DNA of 8,636 nt from Terriglobia bacterium (lineage in GTDB: Bacteria; Acidobacteriota; Terriglobia; UBA7540): contig JASIKV010000338.1 of assembly GCA_030049455.1 (NCBI GenBank), positions 1 to 8,636 of the forward strand, read 5' to 3'. The notes beneath the pieces are model-generated. The model saw only the letters and a program-made list of their open reading frames with translations. It did no database searches and had not been told where the DNA came from. Position 1 is the first letter of the stretch, and each line of letters opens with the position of its first letter. A program made the translations under genes and the position numbers. Below are positions 1 to 7,889 of the stretch, piece after piece.

Positions 1-891
1 ACCGGCAGCATGAACGACGCGCGTTTGAGTGCCACTGCGACACTGCTGAGCAACGGCATGGCGCTGATCGCAGGGGGCTTTAACAGCAATGGCCAGGCCT
101 TATCCAGTGCGGAGCTGTACAATCCTGCCACGGGCACCTTCACCTTTACAGGCAGCCTCAATACCGCGCGCGCGGGGCACACGGCGACGCTGCTTAGCAA
201 CGGCATGGTGTTGATGGCGGGCGGCACCAATGGCAGCGCCGCCTTAGCCAGCGCGGAGATCTACGATCCGGCCACCGGGACATTCACGCCGACGGGCAGC
301 TTGAATGCCGCACGCCTCCGGCCCACGGCGACGCTGCTGAGCAACGGCTTGGTGCTAATGGCGGGTGGCGTTAACACCTCCGCCGCGCCCTTGGACAGCG
401 CCGAGCTGTACAATCCCGCCACCGGGACCTTCACCGTTACCGGAAGCTTGAACACCGCGCGCGCCTATCACACAGCAACGCTGCTGAACAACGGCATGGT
501 CCTGATGGCGGGTGGCGCCGCCGTCTCCAACGTTGGCATGACCTCCAATCTCACGGCGGGGATTGCGAGCGCGGAGCTATACAATCCCGCCACCGCGACC
601 TTTTCCTCCACTGGCAGCCTGAACACCGCACGCGGCGCCCACACCGCGACGCTGCTGGGCGACGGCACGGTGCTGATGGCCGGAGGCATCAACGCGAGCA
701 ATGCCGCCAACGCCAGCGCAGAGGTGTACAGTCCCACGGCCGGGACGTTCACGCCCACCGGAAGCTTGAACGCCGCGCGCATCAATCAGACGGGAACGCT
801 GCTGAATAACGGCACGGTGCTGATGGCCGGCGGCTATGTCACCGGCAATGACTACCTGGCCGGCGCGGAGTTGTACGAACCGGGCACGCTC
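1..891 (+). repeat. Kelch propeller block 1 (six units visible)
   Basis: Six tandem units of about 48-57 codons each carry an (N/S)xAR...TATLL...GG...AE(L/I/V)Y core. The last unit ends in AELYEP followed by TPPN, the same exit sequence as block 2. The window starts at the TGS that would close the previous strand, so a seventh unit may lie upstream. Unit 4 has the longest variable loop, between its GG and SAELY. Confidence 0.85.
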
Positions 892-3800
892 ACGCCGCCC
901 AATCTGGTTTCCATTGCGGTTACACCTGGCAGCCCCTCGGTTGCGGTGGGCGGTGCGCAGACGATGACCGCCACGGGGACATTCAGTGTTGGCGGCACTC
1001 AGCAGCTCAGCTCGGCTACTTGGAGTTCATCCAATACCACCGTTGCGACCGTCGCCACAGATGCAACGAATAACGGGACGGTGTACGGCGTGGCAACCGG
1101 CTCGGCGACCATTCAGGCTTGCGCCGGCGCGATCTGCGGATCGACCGCGCTGAACGTTGCGAATCCCGAGGCTAATTTCTCTCCCACCAGTCTCACCTTC
1201 GGCAGCCAGACCCTCGGCGTGCCGAGCGCTTCGATCAGCACGACCCTGAGCAACCCCGGCAATGCGCCACTTTCCATTGACAGCATCGGCCTTATCGGAA
1301 CCAATTCCGGCGACTTCAGCCAAACCAACAATTGTGGTTCAACTCTAGCGGCCTCAAGCAGTTGCACGATTAACGTGGTCTTTACGCCTTCAGTGGCTGC
1401 CACGGAATCTGCGTCGCTCTATCTTGCCGATAACGCAGCGGGAAGTCCCCAACTAGTGCCGATCGCGGGTACAGGCACCACCTCCGCCGTCAGCCTTTCC
1501 ACGCTCGCCGTGAATTTCGGTGGGGAACCGCTAAGTGTTCCGAGCCCATCCCAGACGATAACCTTGACCAATAATGGCACGGCCACCTTAACGCTCGCGA
1601 GCGTGACCATTACCGGGACCAATCCCGGTGACTTCGTCCTGGTCAGTAGTGCAAACGTCTGCCCGTACAGCGGAGGAACCGTCGGCACCGGCGCAAGTTG
1701 CGATATCTACGTGCAATTCTCGCCCACTGCCCTCGGAAGCCGCGGCGCGACGCTGAGCATCGCGGACAGCGCCTCGGGCAGCCCACAGACAATAGGCCTG
1801 TCAGGCACTGGCACCGCCGGGTTTGTGGTTACCGGAAGCCTGAACACTGCACGCACCGATAACCCCGAAACGGTGCTGAACAATGGAATGGTACTGATCG
1901 TGGGCGGTACTAACGGTGTGTCTCTTTCCAGCGCGGAGTTGTACAACCCCGTCAGCGGCACCTTTACTGCCACCGGCAGCCTGAACACCGCGCGTTACTG
2001 GCCGACAGCGACATTGCTGAACAACGGCATGGTGCTGATCGCGGGCGGCTATAACACCACCAGCGGCGGAACCCTTTCGAGTGCAGAACTGTACAATCCA
2101 GCCACTGGGACCTTCACGGCCACGGGCAGCATGACCACGCCGCGTGTCGCTGACGATGCAACGCTGCTGCCCAACGGCATGGTGTTAATTGAGGGCGGGT
2201 GCACCTCCGGCTGCACCGGTGCTCCCACCGCCACAGCTGTGGCCGAGCTTTACAATCCCGCCACCGGGACTTTTACGCCCACCGGGAGCCTGAACACCGC
2301 GCGTTACTGGTCCACAGCGACGCTGCTGCCCAACGGCACGGTGCTGATTGCGGGAGGCTACACCACAAGCACTTCGCAGACGGCGTCGGCTGAGATCTAC
2401 AACCCGCTCACCGGCGCCTTCACCTCGACTGGAACGATGAATAGTGCGCGCGGAGACTTCACCGCGACCCTGCTGAATACCGGCATGGTCTTGATTGCGG
2501 GCGGAATCGACAGCCCGACCAGCGAATATGGGACATTGAATGCTGCGGAGCTGTACAATCCTTCCACCGGCACTTTCACATCAACTGGAAGCATGAACGT
2601 AGTGCGTTCCGACCATACGGCCACGCTCCTGAACAACGGCACGGTACTGGTGGAAGGTGGTGACAACACCGGCGCCACTGCGCTGACCAGCGCGGAGATT
2701 TATGACCCTGCCACGGGAATCTTCACGCTCACCGGAAGCCTCACGTACGCCCGAAGGCAACAATCGGCGGCGCTTCTCTCCAACGGTGATGTTCTGGTGG
2801 TGGGGGGCATCAGCCCCTCCGATACCGTCCTCGGCACCGTAGAACTCTATGAACCATCAGACCTGACGCCGCCGAATCTTGTTTCAATAACCGTCGCTCC
2901 TGCCACGCCCACCATTTCGCCCGGCACGAACCAGCAATTCATCGCTACTGGCACCTTCAGCGACACCAGCACTCAGCAGCTTGGTGCTGTGGCCTGGAGT
3001 TCCTCCAACACCACCCTGGCCAGCATCAGCAATGACGTGACCAACCCGGGACAGAGCCTGGCGGTTTCCAACCCCGCGAGCAGCACCAACATCACCATCA
3101 CCGCAACCGCAGGAAGCGTGAGTGGCACGGCTACGCTCACCGTCCGGCCCACCGGCTTCGTCAACACCGGCAGCATGACCACGCCACGCTATTGGCATTC
3201 AGCCACAATGCTAAACAATGGGATGGTGCTTATGGCTGGTGGCAACACTAGCGCCGGTTACGCCGGCGTGGCGGAGTTATACAATTGGGCGTCGGGCAGC
3301 TTTGCTACCACCGGCAGTATGGCCATCTCGCGGGAACTTCACACCGCTACGCTGCTGGCCAATGGCATGGTTCTAGTGGCCGGCGGGGACAACGCTGGCG
3401 GCGTCCTGGCCGGCGCGGAGATTTATAACCCCGCCACCGGCACCTTTGCAATCACCGGCAGCCTGAATACCGGCCGCCACTACCATACCGCAACCTTGCT
3501 AAACAACGGTACGGTGCTGATTGTGGGCGGCGCGGACTCGAGCGGCAACATCCTGGCCAGCGCTGAGCTCTATAATCCCTCCACAGCAACCTTCGCTGTG
3601 ACCGGAAGCCTGAACACTGGGCGTGCGTATCACACCGCGACCCTGCTCGACGATGGCACGGTGCTGATCGTGGGCGGGCAAAATTCCAGCGGCTTGCCTG
3701 AACCCAGCGCAGAAATTTACAATCCGTCCACGGGAACTTTCTCGTACACCACGGGAAGCCTAAACAACGCACGATTCGATCACACCGCCACGCTGCTGCC

Positions 3801-4167
3801 CGGCGGTACGGTATTAGTGGCTGGAGGAGGAGGCGGCGGCAGCGTAGTCCTCGGGAGCGCAGAAATCTATTCTCCCTCCACGGGAACGTTTACAACTACC
3901 GGAAACCTGAATACGGCGCGCATCTCGCATGCGGCAATCTTGCTGAACAGCGGATTTGTGCTGTTGGCAGGGGGTGTTGTCGACTCGGGCGGCGATATAA
4001 CCAACACGGCGGAATTGTACAATCCCGCTGCCGGGACGTTTACATCAACCGGCAACCTGAACACAGCCCGCGAATTCGAAACGGCCACTCTGCTCGCGAA
4101 CGGCACAGCGCTAATTGCGGGAGGGGACTCCCTCAGCGGTGCCATTGCCAGCGCGGAGCTCTTCTAG
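1..4167 (+). CDS. Giant kelch-repeat / Ig-like surface protein (5' end outside window)
   Basis: The frame is open from base 1: the first codons read T-G-S directly before M-N-D-A-R, exactly the repeat phase seen elsewhere (TGS-LN-TAR), so the ATG at 10 is an internal repeat Met and the true start lies upstream. At least 1388 residues are visible. Order, in window residues: kelch units 1-297; a BIG2-type Ig-like domain about 301-388; two ASH/HYDIN-like (choice-of-anchor D type) beta-sandwiches about 393-492 and 496-605, with Cys pairs 445/455 and 554/567; seven kelch units 607-956; a second BIG2-like domain about 959-1048; seven kelch units to the stop. The kelch unit is roughly NTAR-xxHTATLL-NNG-VLIAGG-(variable)-SAELYNPATGTFT-TGS. 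Composition rich in Thr, Ser, Ala, Gly and Asn, with almost no Lys, fits an exported protein, but the signal peptide would be upstream. Such propellers usually bind proteins or glycans; the ligand here is unknown. A galactose-oxidase-like enzyme is an alternative, but no catalytic Tyr/Cys/His set was recognised. Confidence 0.9.
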   Translation, partial: TGSMNDARLSATATLLSNGMALIAGGFNSNGQALSSAELYNPATGTFTFTGSLNTARAGHTATLLSNGMVLMAGGTNGSAALASAEIYDPATGTFTPTGSLNAARLRPTATLLSNGLVLMAGGVNTSAAPLDSAELYNPATGTFTVTGSLNTARAYHTATLLNNGMVLMAGGAAVSNVGMTSNLTAGIASAELYNPATATFSSTGSLNTARGAHTATLLGDGTVLMAGGINASNAANASAEVYSPTAGTFTPTGSLNAARINQTGTLLNNGTVLMAGGYVTGNDYLAGAELYEPGTLTPPNLVSIAVTPGSPSVAVGGAQTMTATGTFSVGGTQQLSSATWSSSNTTVATVATDATNNGTVYGVATGSATIQACAGAICGSTALNVANPEANFSPTSLTFGSQTLGVPSASISTTLSNPGNAPLSIDSIGLIGTNSGDFSQTNNCGSTLAASSSCTINVVFTPSVAATESASLYLADNAAGSPQLVPIAGTGTTSAVSLSTLAVNFGGEPLSVPSPSQTITLTNNGTATLTLASVTITGTNPGDFVLVSSANVCPYSGGTVGTGASCDIYVQFSPTALGSRGATLSIADSASGSPQTIGLSGTGTAGFVVTGSLNTARTDNPETVLNNGMVLIVGGTNGVSLSSAELYNPVSGTFTATGSLNTARYWPTATLLNNGMVLIAGGYNTTSGGTLSSAELYNPATGTFTATGSMTTPRVADDATLLPNGMVLIEGGCTSGCTGAPTATAVAELYNPATGTFTPTGSLNTARYWSTATLLPNGTVLIAGGYTTSTSQTASAEIYNPLTGAFTSTGTMNSARGDFTATLLNTGMVLIAGGIDSPTSEYGTLNAAELYNPSTGTFTSTGSMNVVRSDHTATLLNNGTVLVEGGDNTGATALTSAEIYDPATGIFTLTGSLTYARRQQSAALLSNGDVLVVGGISPSDTVLGTVELYEPSDLTPPNLVSITVAPATPTISPGTNQQFIATGTFSDTSTQQLGAVAWSSSNTTLASISNDVTNPGQSLAVSNPASSTNITITATAGSVSGTATLTVRPTGFVNTGSMTTPRYWHSATMLNNGMVLMAGGNTSAGYAGVAELYNWASGSFATTGSMAISRELHTATLLANGMVLVAGGDNAGGVLAGAEIYNPATGTFAITGSLNTGRHYHTATLLNNGTVLIVGGADSSGNILASAELYNPSTATFAVTGSLNTGRAYHTATLLDDGTVLIVGGQNSSGLPEPSAEIYNPSTGTFSYTTGSLNNARFDHTATLLPGGTVLVAGGGGGGSVVLGSAEIYSPSTGTFTTTGNLNTARISHAAILLNSGFVLLAGGVVDSGGDITNTAELYNPAAGTFTSTGNLNTAREFETATLLANGTALIAGGDSLSGAIASAELF
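901..1815 (+). other. Ig-like linker: one BIG2-type and two ASH/HYDIN-like domains
   Basis: The first part (about 901-1164) has the BIG2 pattern: VSIAVTP near the start, then TATGTFS, WSSSNTTVATV, and a closing G-SATI-ACAG stretch. The next two parts (about 1177-1476 and 1486-1815) share a pattern of F-G-x2-L(G/S)VPS, LTNNGTA- or LSNPGNA-like motifs, GTNxGDF, a Cys pair, F(T/S)P and a terminal I(A/G)GTGT-like or LSGTGT end. These are typical of ASH/choice-of-anchor D sandwiches in bacterial surface proteins. Their role is probably spacing and presentation of the propellers. Confidence 0.75.
1819..2868 (+). repeat. Kelch propeller block 2 (seven units)
   Basis: The block opens with GFVVTGS, an orphan fourth strand, and then has seven units. 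The last one ends at VELYEP without its own fourth strand. The opening strand is therefore positioned to complete the last blade (velcro closure), which predicts a seven-bladed propeller. Unit 3 contains a two-Cys loop, GCTSGCTG, absent from the other units. Confidence 0.85.
2875..3150 (+). other. BIG2-type Ig-like linker domain
   Basis: This is a second copy of the spacer that follows block 1. The shared wording includes TPPNLVSI, ATGTFS, TQQL, WSSSNTT and a closing SGTATLTV. It sits between propellers 2 and 3 without any ASH domains, unlike the first linker. Confidence 0.75.
3151..4164 (+). repeat. Kelch propeller block 3 (seven units, C-terminal)
   Basis: The block opens with GFVNTGS and has seven units. 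The protein terminates at SAELF, the same structural position where blocks 1 and 2 leave their propellers (AELYEP). Unit 5 has a run of Gly residues after its GG motif, encoded by a purine-rich GGAGGAGG-type tract near 3822-3840. Confidence 0.85.
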
Positions 4168-4172
4168 CAAAT

Positions 4173-4258
4173 TGTAGCGGCGCTCGATGAGCGTCGGTTT
4201 GTACCACTTGCCATGGCAAGCCCTGCGGCGGTCCCGCCCAAGCGGGACCGCCGCTACA
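4173..4258. mobile_element. REP/MITE-like palindromic element, 86 bp, with 10-bp terminal inverted repeats
   Basis: The left end TGTAGCGGCG (4173-4182) is the exact reverse complement of the right end CGCCGCTACA (4249-4258). Between them lie three palindromes in a row: an 8-bp stem with one G-U pair and a 3-nt loop (4178-4185 with 4189-4196), a perfect 14-bp palindrome CTTGCCATGGCAAG (4207-4220), and a perfect 13-bp stem with a 4-nt loop (4225-4237 with 4242-4254). It begins five bases after the kelch stop codon and codes for nothing evident. The architecture fits a non-autonomous element of the REP/MITE kind, mobilised in trans. Copy number elsewhere cannot be seen, so mobility is an inference. 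Confidence 0.6.
4225..4254 (+). terminator. Strong GC hairpin, possible terminator of the kelch gene
   Basis: GCGGCGGTCCCGC and its exact reverse complement are separated by CCAA, 58 bases after the kelch stop codon. No T tract follows (TACAGA), so it is not a canonical intrinsic terminator. It could still slow polymerase or protect mRNA 3' ends, as REP hairpins do. Confidence 0.3.
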
Positions 4259-4314
4259 GAAGCCAGCATGACGCAGTGCGTTTCCCCGGCCCCGGCCAAC
4301 CACTGCCACCCATG

Positions 4315-4323
4315 TGCTATACT
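4315..4323 (+). promoter_or_regulatory. Extended -10 promoter for the kinase gene
   Basis: TG-C-TATACT forms an extended -10 element 25 bases before the kinase ATG. A start of transcription near 4330 would leave a leader of about 19 bases. At 17-bp spacing the -35 region reads GCCAAC, a poor match, consistent with reliance on the extended -10. It lies downstream of the palindromic element, so the kinase would not depend on read-through from the kelch gene. Confidence 0.5.
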
Positions 4324-4348
4324 CGCCCGCAAACGACCGGCGAATTCC

Positions 4349-7300
4349 ATGAAGACTTGTCCGGTATGCAAATCCGCCTACGCAGATGAGTTGGCATTCT
4401 GCTCGCACGATGGCGCGGCCTTGATTCTGGAAGGCGAGTGGCGCGAGGGCGTGCTGGTGCGCGGAAAATACCGCATCCTGGCCAAGATTGGCGAGGGCGG
4501 GATGGGAGCGGTCTACAAGGCGCAGCACGAACGATTCCGCGAGCTGCGCGCCCTCAAAGTTCTGGGCCAAGGCGCGGCGCACGACCACGACCTGCTGCGG
4601 AGATTCGAGCACGAGGCCGTCAACACCCGTCGCCTTCAGCACCCCCACGTGGTGCGCGTCGACGACATCGACACAACCGAAGATGGCCGGCCTTTCATGG
4701 TGATGGAGTTCATCGCAGGCCGCAGCCTGATGCAGGTGATGGATGAGGAGGGCCCGCTTTCCGCCCCGCGCACCTGTGAAATCGTCCGGCAGGTGGCTTC
4801 CGCGCTCGAAGCCGCTCACCGCCTGGGCCTGATCCATCGCGACATCAAGCCTCACAACATCGCGCTCGTCCAAAACTCCGAGGGCGAGCAGGCCAAGGTG
4901 CTCGACTTCGGCATCGCCAAAATGAAGGAAGCGCAGTTTGAGTCCACGGCCGGCTCTGCCGTCACCCGCGAAGGGTCGGTGATTGGGACGCCACAATACA
5001 TGTCGCCGGAACAGGCGGCGGGCAAGCGCGGCGATGAACTCGACAGCCGCTCCGATATTTATTCCCTCGGCGTCACCATGTATCAAATGCTGACCGGGGA
5101 ACTCCCTTTTAAAGCCAAAACCACAATGGAAATGCTGCTGGCCCACATGGACGGCGCTCCCATGCCCATTTTGTGGGTTCGCCCGGAAATGAAAATTCCC
5201 AAGCCGCTCGCTGACTTGGTGATGTCCTGCCTCGAGAAGGATCCTGGGAAGCGTCCACAGAGTGCCGCCATCCTGGCTGCCCAACTCGCGCGCGGCGGGG
5301 CCGTTGTCCCCGCTCCCCCTCTCCCCATCAACGATGCAAGCGCCGTGACGCAGGCGTTTCCGGGCGCGCCGGATCGGAGGCTGTCAAGAACAGCCCAATG
5401 GCGCCGCCCTCGATATCTCTTCCCGCCAGCCGCTGTGGTGCTGGCTGTGGCCTTGACAGTTCTTCTTTGGGTCCAGGGCCACCGTCCTTCCCAGGCCAAG
5501 CTCGAGGGAGGCCATACGGCTCTCGCCGTCCTCTATATTTCCAACCAAACTCGGGATCCCCGGCTCGACTGGCTGAACCACGGGCTCGCCGATATGTTTT
5601 CCACAAGCCTGGGCCAATTCAAGGGAGTGGACGTGCTTCCGGCCCGGCGCATTCTGGAGGAGGTTGAGCGCCTGGGGAAAAAGGAAATCTCGGAACTCAA
5701 TCTTGAAACCTCGCGCGAAGTGGCGCAAAACGCCAGCGCCAGAGCATTCATCACAGGGTCGCTCCAGAGCCTTGGCGATAGGCACCTTCACCTGCACTTG
5801 CAGGCTGTGGACGCTCTGACCAACCAGATTCTCGCTTCCAGCGATGCCGACGGCGAGGATCTTCGGGATGTCCCCGATATGATGGATAAGGTGACGGCCA
5901 ACCTGGCGCATTATTTCGTTCCCTCTGTGAACGGTGCGCCGAAGCTGGCGGAAATTGGGACCACGGACCCCGATGCCCTTCAACACTACGAGCAAGGTAT
6001 GGATTTCCTTCGCCGCTATCTCTCTTCCCAGGCCATTCAGGAACTCGAGGAGGCAGTCAAGCTTGATCGCAATTACGGCTTGGCGTATTGGCATCTTTCA
6101 TTCGCGTACTACCGGGAAGGCGAACTGGGCAAATGCAAGGAACTTTGGCCGAAGATTCAGGCATTAGAATCACATATGCCGCGCGAGGATTTTATGGAAT
6201 TCGAGGCATATAGGAATCTTTGGATTGGTGAAACCGACCAGGGGAGAAAGGAATTGGAGTTGCTGATTAAGGCATATCCCCGCCAGGACGAGGCCCGCTC
6301 CCACCTTTCGGAGGCACTGCTCTACCAGGGGCAGGCGAGCCACGCGGTTCAGGTATTGGAGGACGGCCTCCGACTCGACCCCAAGGATGAATTGCTCCTG
6401 AACGATCTTGGTCCTGCTCAAATGGCAGTTGATGACAAGCAAGATGCAATCCAAGCCAACAACGAATACATTGCGCTGCGCCCCAACGATCCTAACCCCT
6501 GGGACACGCGGGGTGACTTTCTTTACCAATATGACTACGACAACGAGGCGTTGGAAGCCTACGAACAAACCGTCAAATTGAAACCGGATTTTCAAAACTT
6601 CCTGGATTACCTCAAATTGGCCGTTGTTCAGGCCGACTTGAAGAATACTCCGCTGGCAGATACCTGGCTTCAGGAATACAGCAAGCAGGCCACGGGGGCT
6701 TACGCCCTCTACGTCCCGGTTTTTGATGCACAGTTCAAGGAGATGCGGGGTGACTTGGCAGGCGCAAGGGCCAGCTACCAGCGCGCCATCGAGCAATTAG
6801 CCCGCGCCGGACAGTACGAGGCGGCAGGAGTGACCCTGAAATCTTTGTGTATGATCTCAGTCCTAATGGGCGAAGGATTTTCCGCCGACTTGGCATTCGC
6901 GCGCGAACAAAAACTCTCGGGATGGGAGAATGAGGGTATCACCTACCTGCAGGCTGCCCAGGGTGATGCCGCCGGCTACGAACAAACTTTGAAAGTCTAT
7001 GCCGCGCAAACGGGACTTGCACAGAAGGAAATCGATCGGGCACGCGCGCTTTCCTCCCTCTATGGAGCCATGACGCGCAACAATCCGCAAATGGCTATCT
7101 CCCTGGCTGAGAGTCTCCCCAATGTCATCGACTCGGTCGTCCTATTTCCACGCGGGTGGGCATATTTGCAGACCAAGAATTATTCCCAGGCCGAGAGGGA
7201 TCTGCGCGCGGCGATTCAGGATGAACGGGCGCTGGCGAGTTTTGACATTATCCAATCGCGCTGCCCGCTACGCGCCGCTCTCGCGCACTTCTATTTGGGT

Positions 7301-7438
7301 CAACTCTATGACCAATCGGGCAAACGAGGCCAGGCTGTCCGCGAGTTCAATACGTTCCTGTCATATTTCGAAAACTCGAAAGCCAACTATAACCAAATCG
7401 CTCAGGCTAAGACCGCACTCCGGAGATCCTTGCCATAG
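4349..7438 (+). CDS. Membrane Ser/Thr protein kinase with zinc ribbon, TolB-like and TPR domains
   Basis: The product has 1029 residues. The ATG at 4349 is chosen because it begins a zinc-ribbon motif (Cys4, Cys7, Cys18, then HDG) typical of kinase N-termini in this group, and follows a promoter; the frame extends upstream only into the palindromic element. No strong Shine-Dalgarno is visible. Kinase domain about 41-315: Gly loop GEGGMG 48-53, Lys70, alpha-C Glu89, HRD 163-165 with Asn170, DFG 186-188, GTPQYMSPE 213-221, Asp236, Arg302. All catalytic residues are present, so it should be active. The activation segment is long and rich in Ser/Thr (Thr200, Ser203, Thr206, Ser210, Thr214), suggesting autophosphorylation. 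A proline-rich linker leads to one membrane segment at about 356-375. Residues 391-523 resemble the TolB N-terminal/FlgO-like domain (AVLYISN, DWLNHGLADM, ITGSLQ). Residues 540-1029 are TPR-like helical repeats. By topology the kinase and zinc ribbon would be cytoplasmic and the TolB/TPR part outside the membrane, probably binding protein partners. Substrates are unknown. Confidence 0.93.
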   Translation: MKTCPVCKSAYADELAFCSHDGAALILEGEWREGVLVRGKYRILAKIGEGGMGAVYKAQHERFRELRALKVLGQGAAHDHDLLRRFEHEAVNTRRLQHPHVVRVDDIDTTEDGRPFMVMEFIAGRSLMQVMDEEGPLSAPRTCEIVRQVASALEAAHRLGLIHRDIKPHNIALVQNSEGEQAKVLDFGIAKMKEAQFESTAGSAVTREGSVIGTPQYMSPEQAAGKRGDELDSRSDIYSLGVTMYQMLTGELPFKAKTTMEMLLAHMDGAPMPILWVRPEMKIPKPLADLVMSCLEKDPGKRPQSAAILAAQLARGGAVVPAPPLPINDASAVTQAFPGAPDRRLSRTAQWRRPRYLFPPAAVVLAVALTVLLWVQGHRPSQAKLEGGHTALAVLYISNQTRDPRLDWLNHGLADMFSTSLGQFKGVDVLPARRILEEVERLGKKEISELNLETSREVAQNASARAFITGSLQSLGDRHLHLHLQAVDALTNQILASSDADGEDLRDVPDMMDKVTANLAHYFVPSVNGAPKLAEIGTTDPDALQHYEQGMDFLRRYLSSQAIQELEEAVKLDRNYGLAYWHLSFAYYREGELGKCKELWPKIQALESHMPREDFMEFEAYRNLWIGETDQGRKELELLIKAYPRQDEARSHLSEALLYQGQASHAVQVLEDGLRLDPKDELLLNDLGPAQMAVDDKQDAIQANNEYIALRPNDPNPWDTRGDFLYQYDYDNEALEAYEQTVKLKPDFQNFLDYLKLAVVQADLKNTPLADTWLQEYSKQATGAYALYVPVFDAQFKEMRGDLAGARASYQRAIEQLARAGQYEAAGVTLKSLCMISVLMGEGFSADLAFAREQKLSGWENEGITYLQAAQGDAAGYEQTLKVYAAQTGLAQKEIDRARALSSLYGAMTRNNPQMAISLAESLPNVIDSVVLFPRGWAYLQTKNYSQAERDLRAAIQDERALASFDIIQSRCPLRAALAHFYLGQLYDQSGKRGQAVREFNTFLSYFENSKANYNQIAQAKTALRRSLP

Positions 7439-7715
7439 CACCTGAACCTAGCGTAAAACGCCCCGACGATACCCGCAAGTCTGAGATCATTATAGCCATT
7501 GCTCGACCAGCCCTGACCTTATTCAGGAGCCAGTCTTCAGCTTTCATGCATGCGTCAAGTTCCAACCTAAAGCTTTTCATTCAGCGGGTCTGAGCGTTGA
7601 GCCTATTTCATTGAAACCATTAGCATTGCCAAATTTTCGGCAGGTCACGAATGCCCGAAAGAATGGAAGGCCGGAGTATTTCATTTGCGCTTCCATCTCA
7701 TAGCATGTAAAGACT
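7439..7715. other. Non-coding spacer after the kinase gene
   Basis: No convincing reading frame, RNA gene or strong terminator hairpin was found here. By eye the base composition is more AT-rich than the genes to the left. If the tRNA fragment to its right is an attachment site, this is the chromosomal sequence that once lay just downstream of the intact tRNA-Lys gene. Confidence 0.5.
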
Positions 7716-7760
7716 TGGTGAGCCGTGAGGGAATCGAACCCCCAACCTACTGATTAAGAG
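7716..7760 (-). pseudogene. 3' fragment of tRNA-Lys(CTT): probable attachment-site duplicate
   Basis: Read on the minus strand this is the 3' part of a tRNA: anticodon loop CTCTTAA (7760-7754, anticodon CTT, Lys), 3' anticodon stem TCAGT, variable loop AGGTT, T stem GGGGG, T loop TTCGATT, T stem CCCTC, acceptor strand ACGGCTC, discriminator A, encoded CCA (7718-7716). The 5' anticodon stem that should follow on the plus strand (TCAGT) is replaced by GCAAC, and no D arm or 5' acceptor strand is present. The match therefore stops at the 5' edge of the anticodon loop. A random deletion could also produce this. However, an intact T arm and CCA with a break at a known tyrosine-integrase crossover site points to an att duplicate. 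Confidence 0.8.
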
Positions 7761-7889
7761 GCAACCAAGCTTTTCCCATTCCTTAAGCCCAACTCCGTTC
7801 TTTCCATATCCTTACACCAATTCAGGGGTTCTGCTTTCGCTCAAAGGCTTGAACCTGTTTTCTTACAGTTACATGCGATGAAACCAGCA

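Noticed and set aside
261..785. Minus-strand frames with repeated FKLPVxVxVPVAGLYSSAL motifs
   Set aside because: The repetition is just the antisense reading of the kelch repeat. Similar frames recur under every block.
1..4167. CRISPR-like or minisatellite interpretation of the repeats
   Set aside because: The periodicity is a coding kelch repeat of about 150 bases with diverged DNA and conserved protein, not identical short repeats with spacers.
4133..5284. 383-codon open frame on the minus strand
   Set aside because: It lies antisense to the zinc-ribbon and kinase catalytic core and also crosses the palindromic element. Its translation shows no recognisable domain, and it follows from codon bias in the kinase gene.
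5384..6094. 236-codon minus-strand frame
   Set aside because: Antisense to the membrane/TolB-like part of the kinase gene, where the plus strand has clear family motifs.
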